Shown here: in pieces, positions 56,641 to 64,000 of the stretch
How positions within the stretch are numbered: the first letter of the stretch is position 1
Layout: each line of letters begins with the position of its first letter
Assembly: GCF_029852145.1 (NCBI RefSeq)
Contig: NC_079969.1
Location: 11,594,001-11,658,000, forward strand
Direction of reading: 5' to 3'
DNA: 64,000 bases
DNA from: Microplitis mediator
Lineage: Eukaryota; Arthropoda; Insecta; Hymenoptera; Braconidae
Translations under genes and position numbers: made by a program
The notes under the pieces: generated by a model
The model's database searches: none
Told to the model about the DNA's origin: nothing
What the model saw: the letters and a program-made list of their open reading frames with translations, nothing else

Positions 56641-59513
56641 TATACTATTTAGATAAATTTTGAAATTGTAAGAATTAGGACATAATTGCAATGTTAAAAT
56701 CAATCATTAATCACTTTTTTTCATAATGTAGTATAGTTACATCACATTGTTTTAATAATGAAATATAGAACTATTCCTATTAACAAATTTGTGGATGACG
56801 TCAAATGTTTATCGAACGAAAAATGATTAACGTATAAAATTAACGTCCTCAAGGCTTTATTTACAAGTTTAAATAAATTAGTTTAGTCATATTGAGATGT
56901 AGACATTTAGATTTTTTCTATTATCATATATGCCCATATTCACGTAAGCAATAATTTTGTTTATTATTAAAAGAATTTAACAATCTAAAACTCTAGACAT
57001 CATCAGGTTGAATATAACTTTTTTCTTATAAATCTATTTGTAATATTATAAAGATTATAAGTTTAATAATTATGATTAATATTAAAGTAAAACTGTCATG
57101 CCGCAGAAACTGTCTTAATAAATTTGGCGCTGAAGCTGGAATAACAGTGTTGGGTTATGAATTAAGAGAGGAAGAAAAAGAGGGCAAGAAAGTACAAAAA
57201 GAAGCCTTGAAGGTATAACGTCGGTTTCTTGGATAAACATCTCAAATTAGGAACACCAAGTACTTTTTCATCCATCCCCTCGGCAAAATAGAGCATCTTT
57301 ACGGCTTCGGCATGCCGTCGGTAAACTAATGATGCGTTGATGTTATTTATCACAAGTGCGTTTCAATAACATTTTAATTTAGAAAGCTTTTATAACAATC
57401 TAATAAAATCTCATCAGATCTATAATGGTAGAAAGAAGTATTTTTGTATTATTTATGTTATTTAAATTTAATCATTTATTTTTCCCTTCCCCACAGTATA
57501 ACTAGTACGATTGACAGTCACGCAACACTTTCAGTAGTTTACTAGGGACGCAGGCGAGAGAAAGAATAAGTAAGAAAAAAGAAAGAATAAACAGAATGTT
57601 TGTTCAGCCGCAACTTTAATCTTTTGTATACTATGACAGGTTTACTGGTACAACGAAATTTTTCGTTCAAGAAATTTTATCAACATTAGAATATGCGTAA
57701 ACCAAAATATATATTTTAAAGTTATATATTAATTTACTTTTTCAATATTATTACTTTAATTTTAAATTCAACTGAAAAATAAGACTCTAGTATTTTAATA
57801 TAAGCGTGTCCATTTTACGGCATTTGCTTCACAACTAAAAATCGTTCACTTTCATCATTATATATATTTTATTTTTCTATTTTTAAAAAACTGTACTTAT
57901 GAATATATATCATAAATTTATATTTAAAACACATAAATATAATCATTAACAAGAAGAAAATATTTAGTTAAATGTTTGCACGCTACGTAAATGAGTAAAG
58001 TCTCATTGAGATGACGATCTTATCTGATTGACAGTCAATTTATTTTTTTAGACACAATGAAAAAAAAAACATGGCCGATTGGCTTTCAAGACAAATAAAT
58101 GGTGTGCGGGCTGACGAACGTTGGGTTTTTAAACAGTAAGAGAATATGTCAAGACAATTTTTGAAAAGTGCCAATTGTTTTATTTTAATTTACAATGTAT
58201 GTGTTTATACAGATTAAATTAAAATTGTTTTACTGACAACACATCGTCACTGGTAAAAGTCTTTATGGATTTATTACAAAATATAAAAACTATTAACATT
58301 ATAATAATCCATATAAATAATAAAGTTAACGCGACGAAAGCTTGATCAGTTCTCATAACAAGCAATTATTTAAAGAGTATCATGAGAATGCTTTGTTGAA
58401 AAACTCTTTCGTAGTATAATTATTATACAAGAACTATACTTTAAAGTAATGAAAGCATTTTCTCTTAAATATGGATTACGCTTATTTTTATTTAAGTATT
58501 CGATTTTAAGAGATAGATATATAACAAAAATAAAATAAATTAATGACGACATACGTTATGTACATGTGCACAGGTGCAAAAGAGTTCGCCTGCGTCATTT
58601 TTTCGTCGTTTTTTATATTTTCAAGTCGGATTCATTATTTATTTTTTTAAACATACAGTAAAAAAATATTTTTTTTAATGTCGTATGATAACTTTTTTTT
58701 TGTCATTTATCAGCTATACTAAGTTCAAGGATACTTGGAAATCTTTGAAATGTTATCTTTATATATTTATTATTTTTAATGCAAAAGTTATTTTTCAATA
58801 GGTATATTTTATATACATAATACCTTTTATAATTATCTAGTTTACTTAAAGATGTCACAATTATTTATCTGAATAACGGTATTAGTAATAAAAATAATAT
58901 CAGTACATGATATAACTATAATTTTTTGAAATAATATATAGGGTTATAGCAATTTTAATTGACGAGTTTCGGACAAATTCATCACAGGAAGAAAATATGC
59001 AAGAGGGTGGTATATAATGTAAAGCTTTAATATAGGCAACCCTATCTGGTCTCACCAACCGCAGAGTATATCTACTCTGCATCCAGATAATCCTAGTCGG
59101 GCTATTGATATGCTGATGCTCGTACTTGTCGCGTGAAATTGCCTGTCGGTACGCTACATTGTCCTGTTTTATTCTGTTCTATGCTTTTTTTCTGCTTATT
59201 ATATCACTGTGGAAATTTTCTAATGCACTAACCTCTCCCTTCAACATTACTTTTCAATCCTATCACCATTCTCCAGCTTCCAAAGAACATACATACATCG
59301 TCATAGTATACATTCAACTTCATCATTTATATAAACTACAATAAAACAAATTTTTTCATTTAACTTCATTATTTTTCATCAAAATATAGTGTGCGTTAAG
59401 TTGTATGCATATCCCGGCAAAAAAAGTTTAGATGTCCAGATAAAATTCGATCTAATTTTCTAGACCTAAACAGATCTGCATTTTCTCAATATCTGTTGAG
59501 ATCAAATCTGATC
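56641..59513. other. AT-rich intergenic DNA
   Basis: A less AT-rich patch at 57130-57360 has an open minus-strand frame that I cannot assign. 58985-59105 contains a small hairpin (cagagtatatctactctg) and ends near cctagtcgggc, like the CCCGACTAG family. No gene is supported. Confidence 0.35.
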
Positions 59514-59670
59514 TACTCTCTAAAAACGAATTAGTAAAAATCACTGTTTAGCAGTAAATAATCACTGATTGCTATGTTAAAAAGTAAACCACTATTTGAA
59601 TTAATGACATACTTTTTACTAGTAAATAGTGAATAATCACTATTTTCACTATTTTTAATTTAAGAGAGTA
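59514..59670. mobile_element. 157-bp MITE with TACTCTC ends
   Basis: The ends are tactctctaaaaacgaatta and its partial complement aatttaagagagta. The interior repeats agtaaatagtga words in both orientations. Relatives are at 5036, 48613 and 50640. Confidence 0.55.
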
Positions 59671-61479
59671 TAGAAAGATATACAGAATACAATTCATTTA
59701 TTTATTTATTTATGATTGTATCTTTATAATCATTGTTTTCATTAATAAAAATTATTCAGGTTCAATGAGGCTCGATCTTATATAGATACCTTTACTGCAT
59801 GTCAGTCGAGGCTATTACGAATCTGCTGATCCACGTATTCAATACTAAAGAATATTTAGATGAAGTAAATAATCATTACAGAAATACCAATAATCTTAAT
59901 AACACGAACATTACTGATTGTAATAATTTAGCGAATCTAAAATTATCATTACATTAAATGTAAGAATAGTATGTCTTCAGTTAAGTAAATGTTTACATGA
60001 TTCAAGAAAATTTATTTTATTAAACTAAGAATATAATTTACTTAAATCAAGATTAAAATTAAAAATTGAGACAATTTTTTTTTTTATTTACTTACCCTGA
60101 TAGAAAGTGCCCGACAACTGCCTCCGACTGTTGACCAATATACGGTCGGGAAGTAAAAATACAGCCCGATGACATGTACCTGAGAGGGTGCCCCAACTAT
60201 TGAAATCCCAGTTAGGTAACTAGTCAGGGAGAATGTTGTTAGCCTCTGTTTGCCCGACTACTTACCCGACCGGGCTTTTTTGCCGAGGCTATCTCAAAAC
60301 GCATTACATTCTAGTCAAGCTAATGCTCGGAACGATATTTTAAATTGGGCAAATTATATAAAGTCTAGTCAAGTGCTTGAAATCATTTATACCAGGTTTG
60401 GTAAAAAACAAAACGAAAATTCTTAAATCAAGATTATTTTACTCAGATTAAAATTGAATTGATTTTGATTTAATATTCTTATAATGTTAATCGAAGAAAA
60501 ATTTGAAAATTCTTTCTCAAAAGTTATGCAAAATTCAAAATTTCGCGATTTTTCCAGTTTTCCATCTTTATTTTTCAAATATCTTGAAAATTATGATAGT
60601 CACCAAAAATGATCCAAATCTTGTTTTGAAGGAGATACTCGGGGCTATAATAAAAATATTCAAAAAAAAATTTTTAAATATGACAAATTTGTCAAATTTT
60701 GAATTTTTGAAAATCGTAAAAAATGACGATCGATTTAAGAACTATGTTTTTGTTCAAAAATTTAAAACTTTAAAAATATGAATTATTGAATTTTATTAAA
60801 AAAAATTTTTTTTTTTAATTGTTTTCGTAAGTCAAGTTCAGCAATAATGTAATTTCGTGAATTTCAGCAGGAAGAATTTCATTTATTGACATAACAATGT
60901 GGAAAGAGACAAAAAAAAATCCGAGAGTCGGTTGGCCCTGCGGGCCAGCCCCGAAACTTCCCGCCGTTTCCGAGCTCAAAGAGCTTGAAAATATTAGTGC
61001 GAATATATTTTCGGGCTCTTCGAGCTCGAAAATCCTATTGCATGGAATTGTTTTTTTATGAGCTTTTTAAGCTCTAACAAGTTATGTTCTATGCTAAAGT
61101 TTGAAAATTTAAGAATCGAAAATCATTGATGAAGTAGCAGTTTTAAATTTGTATTCGTGGTTATGTTCAATGAAATAAATGTATTGAGGCAGAAATCACT
61201 GTCAGTGATCAAAATCGAGATTTACAAACGTTTTGGCTCATGTCAGAGCAATAAAATATAAAATATCCGAGAAAAAAAACTGTGTTTCTTCAATTTTTTT
61301 GTTGATAATATGATTTAAACTAAAAAACAAGTTAGATGACATTATATGTATGATGATCAAAAAAGACTACAAAGAGGAAAAGTTTGTATGATTTCAAATA
61401 CATGTTAGTACATTATATGATGATTATGATTTATCCGGAAAAAACAACATAAAATGATATTTTTTTGACTTTTCAACGC
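59671..61479. other. Repeat-derived intergenic DNA
   Basis: 60105-60290 carries cccgac/gtcggg words in both orientations. 60920-61050 is GC-richer, with gggccagccccgaaacttcc and repeated gagctc words. The rest is AT-rich. No gene. Confidence 0.4.
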
Positions 61480-61712
61480 CGATAGCTTTTGAACTAATTA
61501 ACCGATTTTAACGTTTGAGGTCGCAATGGGCGCGTTTTATTGAATTCTAGAGCTGATTAAAATTTGAAATCAATCGGGTAAGTCGTTTTGAAAATATTTG
61601 GAAAAAACCGTTTTTTACCATTTCTTTCTCCCGCGATAACTCTCGAACAAATTATCTGATTGAGATGGTTAAGGCAGCAATCGACGCGTTTTATTAAGTT
61701 CTAAAGCTGATT
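61480..61712 (+). repeat. Imperfect direct repeat of about 75 bp
   Basis: The segments at about 61483-61557 and 61635-61712 both run from a ttgaactaattaaccgatt-like word through gcaat.g.cgcgttttatt to ttcta.agctgatt. Similarity is roughly 70%. Probably the interior of an old element. Confidence 0.5.
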
Positions 61713-62144
61713 GTAGGTTTTTTCGCTTTATTCAAAACTTACCAAATTTTATTGTTTAAGACTGTCCGCTATATTTTTGGTCATGCAAAAGTTATATTTA
61801 AGTGAAATGACAATAATTGAGTTATAAAAACTAATTCAAACTATTAGTTACATATTATCAGTTAATATTCGAAATTTTGAGCGAGGTTTAAATATTTAAA
61901 TTTTGGGCTGAAATTCTCAGCGTAGTCATGATTTCACAAATATGAACTATTGCTGCCACGAGAAAGAAAAAATTTAGAAATGAAAATCCGAATTTCGATT
62001 ATTTTTGATATTTTCAAAATTCTTGAGCGACCTCTTGAAAATTATTTATCGAGCTGATTTTTGGAGAGGCTTCTCAAAACATCGGAAACCAACAAATTTT
62101 TATGCAAGATCAAAAAAAAAAATATTCGTTTTTTTCGCGCCACC

Positions 62145-62147
<3 letters not shown>

Positions 62148-62229
<82 letters not shown>

Positions 62230-62240
62230 GTATATGTATA
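62148..62240. repeat. (TA)n microsatellite between two element ends
   Basis: About 75 bp of pure TA are followed by TATG variants. It sits between ccaccctaata on the left and tattagggtg on the right, two facing ends of the same family. Confidence 0.9.
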
Positions 62241-62241
62241 T

Positions 62242-63253
62242 TAGGGTGTTTCAAAAAAAGCAAATTTTTTTTTGGTATTCAAAAATTGAAAGTATACCTG
62301 AAAATAAAATTTTGGTGCCAATCCGAGCTCTTAATAATAATATTAAGGTTTGCCTCAATCCATTTTTCTATTTTCCATTTAAATAACACGGGAAAAAAAA
62401 TTTTTTTTTTTTAGAATTTTCCAGCTCATAAACCAATCAACGGATTTTAATGCACAACTAAAGTTGTTGTAGGAAATTGAACGCTCTACAAAAAAAGTCT
62501 TTTATCATTTTTTGATAAATCCCACTGTTCAAAAGTTATTTAAGTTTCAAGTCAAATTTATAGTAAATTTTGAGGTCTTTTCACTTTCTGGCGAAACTAT
62601 CAGTCTTATTACAAAATGTCATATAAACTTTTTTGAAGGTAATTTTATTCTTTAAAAATTATTACGAATAAAATTTTTCGAAATTCCGCATTGTTTTCAA
62701 TTTATTTTCATCCCAATGTCAAGCTCTTAAAATTAATCAGAAATCTATTTTTTTAAGAGCTTGACATTGAAATGGAAATAACTTGAAAACAACGCAGAAT
62801 TTCGAAAAATTTTATTTCTGATAATTTGTAAGAAATAAAATTATCTACAAAACAGTTCCTGTGATATTTTTTGATAAGACTGATAGTTTCGCCAGAAAGT
62901 GAAAAGACCTCAAAATTTACTATAAATTTGACTTGAAACTTAAATAACTTTTGAACAGTGGGATTTATCAAAAAATGATAAAAGACTTTTTTTGTAGAGC
63001 GTTCAATTTCCTACAAAAACTTTTGTAGTGCATTAAAATCCGTTGATTGGTTTATGAGCTGGAAAATTCTAAAAAAAACAAATTTTTTTTCCGGTGTTAT
63101 TTAAATGGAAAATAGAAAAATGGATTGAGGCAAACCTTAATATGATTATCAAGAGCTCGGAATGGTACCAAAATTTTTAATTTTAGTTATACTTCCAATT
63201 TTTGGATACCATAAAAAAAAAAAAAATTGTTTTTATTTTTTTGAAACACCCTA
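62242..63253. mobile_element. Fold-back element with TAGGGTGTTTC ends, nearly perfect palindrome
   Basis: The ends tagggtgtttcaaaaaaa and its complement enclose two arms of about 500 bp meeting near 62750. Arm landmarks are cgctctacaaaaaaagtctt, ttttttgataaatcccactg and ctggcgaaactatcag. The same blocks occur in the paraplegin intron element. The frame at 62753-62971 is a shadow of the arm. No protein. Confidence 0.85.
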
Positions 63254-63802
63254 GTGTATATCGACCCGTAGCTCTATCCGAAAAGATCTAAATATATATG
63301 TTTGGAGATTTTAAATAAATATATAAAAATATATACTCGTATACATCTCCATGGGTATATCTGCAGATCAAATATTACGATATAAACAGATGTAATACAA
63401 TCTAAACATGAATGGGTGGTTTCAAAAATATAAAAAAACAAAACCGATTTTTCTTTTAATATTTTGTAAATTTTTAAATTGGTTCCATAAAAATTACAAA
63501 ACTTTACAGTTTTAAAATTTAATAAAAGTTTCCGATTCTCACAGAAACCATTGAAATCAGTTATTCTGTACACAACAAATATTGTGAATAAACATCTTGC
63601 TGAATAAAAGTACATATCATGAAGTTAGTTGAAGATTGAAAAAAATGAAGCCTGATTCGTTATTTATTTTCTAATTTTCAGCTTTGAAATTGGCTGCCTA
63701 GAAAAATGTAAATAATATTCGTATATCAATCACAAAACGAGAGCAAACTATTGAGTTTGGTCATTAAATTATTGATTTATGTCAAAACATGACTAAGCTA
63801 TA
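63254..63802. other. AT-rich DNA between two elements
   Basis: No gene or repeat is recognised. The minus-strand open frame at 63274-63615 shows no domain. Confidence 0.4.
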
Positions 63803-64000
63803 GGGGAGGGAGAGGCAAAGTGGGATACTTAAGGAAATACCAAGTTTTCAAGGACTAAAACACACTAAATCTTTTTTTTTAATGGTATTCAAAGTAAATA
63901 GGAAAAGTTTCCAGTTACCGGTAAAAAAAAATTTTCATTTTTGCAGGCAAAACGGAGTACCTCCTAAAAAAGGTAACCCCGAGAGGAAAGTATGACGGGC
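63803..64000. mobile_element. Start of a GGGGAGGG-ended TA-target MITE, cut by the window edge
   Basis: After TA (63801-63802) the sequence reads ggggagggagaggcaaagtg, a relative of the ends of the MITE at 5639-6405. The other end is outside the window. The word agaggaaagtatgac near 63980 matches 54342. Confidence 0.6.

Noticed and set aside
62042..62414. Open frames rich in Tyr-Ile
   Set aside because: They are translations of the (TA)n microsatellite.

Overview
The window looks like a stretch of an AT-rich arthropod genome, most likely an insect. Its genes have short phase-consistent introns, canonical GT-AG sites and eukaryotic families (a MUT-7/Nibbler exonuclease and a mitochondrial paraplegin). 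The rest is a dense graveyard of insect-type transposons: hAT, MULE, Jockey-like LINE, pogo-like and TA-target MITEs, long fold-back elements, tRNA-derived SINEs and a Crypton-type recombinase relic. The AT richness and the many fold-back repeats would suit a parasitoid wasp, but nothing here proves that.

Three host-type genes are supported. (1) 8707-11625 (+): a six-exon, 852-residue MUT-7/EXD3/Nibbler 3'-5' exoribonuclease with a DEDDy domain and a Mut7-C zinc-ribbon tail. (2) 13712-18538 (-): a four-exon, 770-residue paraplegin (SPG7) m-AAA protease, convergent with gene 1; its second intron holds a 1.16-kb fold-back element and a SINE that is itself interrupted. (3) 33230-34607 (-): an unrecognised two-exon gene for a 188-residue secreted protein, with a signal-peptide exon followed by Asn-rich repeats of about 21-22 residues and a TATA box upstream. 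A lone PHD-finger segment lies at 28204-28410.

Layout. 1-7.6 kb is nested transposons: a CCCGGG-ended element sits in an older repeat and carries a pogo-like MITE and a 5'-truncated Jockey-like element; next comes a giant palindrome with a TA-target MITE in one arm. 7.6-20.6 kb holds the two convergent genes. 20.6-32.3 kb is transposase country: a hAT fragment fused to a broken MULE, a distant MULE exon, fold-backs, a nearly intact 3.3-kb hAT element and a 68-bp palindromic minisatellite. 33.2-34.6 kb is the secreted repeat-protein gene. From 35 to 64 kb I find no convincing host gene, only MITEs, tandem repeats, SINEs, microsatellites, a Crypton-like recombinase fragment and a second clean fold-back copy.

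The host genes do not form a pathway. One trims small RNAs, one handles mitochondrial protein quality control, one is probably secreted. The value of the window lies in the secreted repeat protein and in layered insertions whose order can be read directly from target duplications and split copies. All homology calls are from reading motifs; no search was run.
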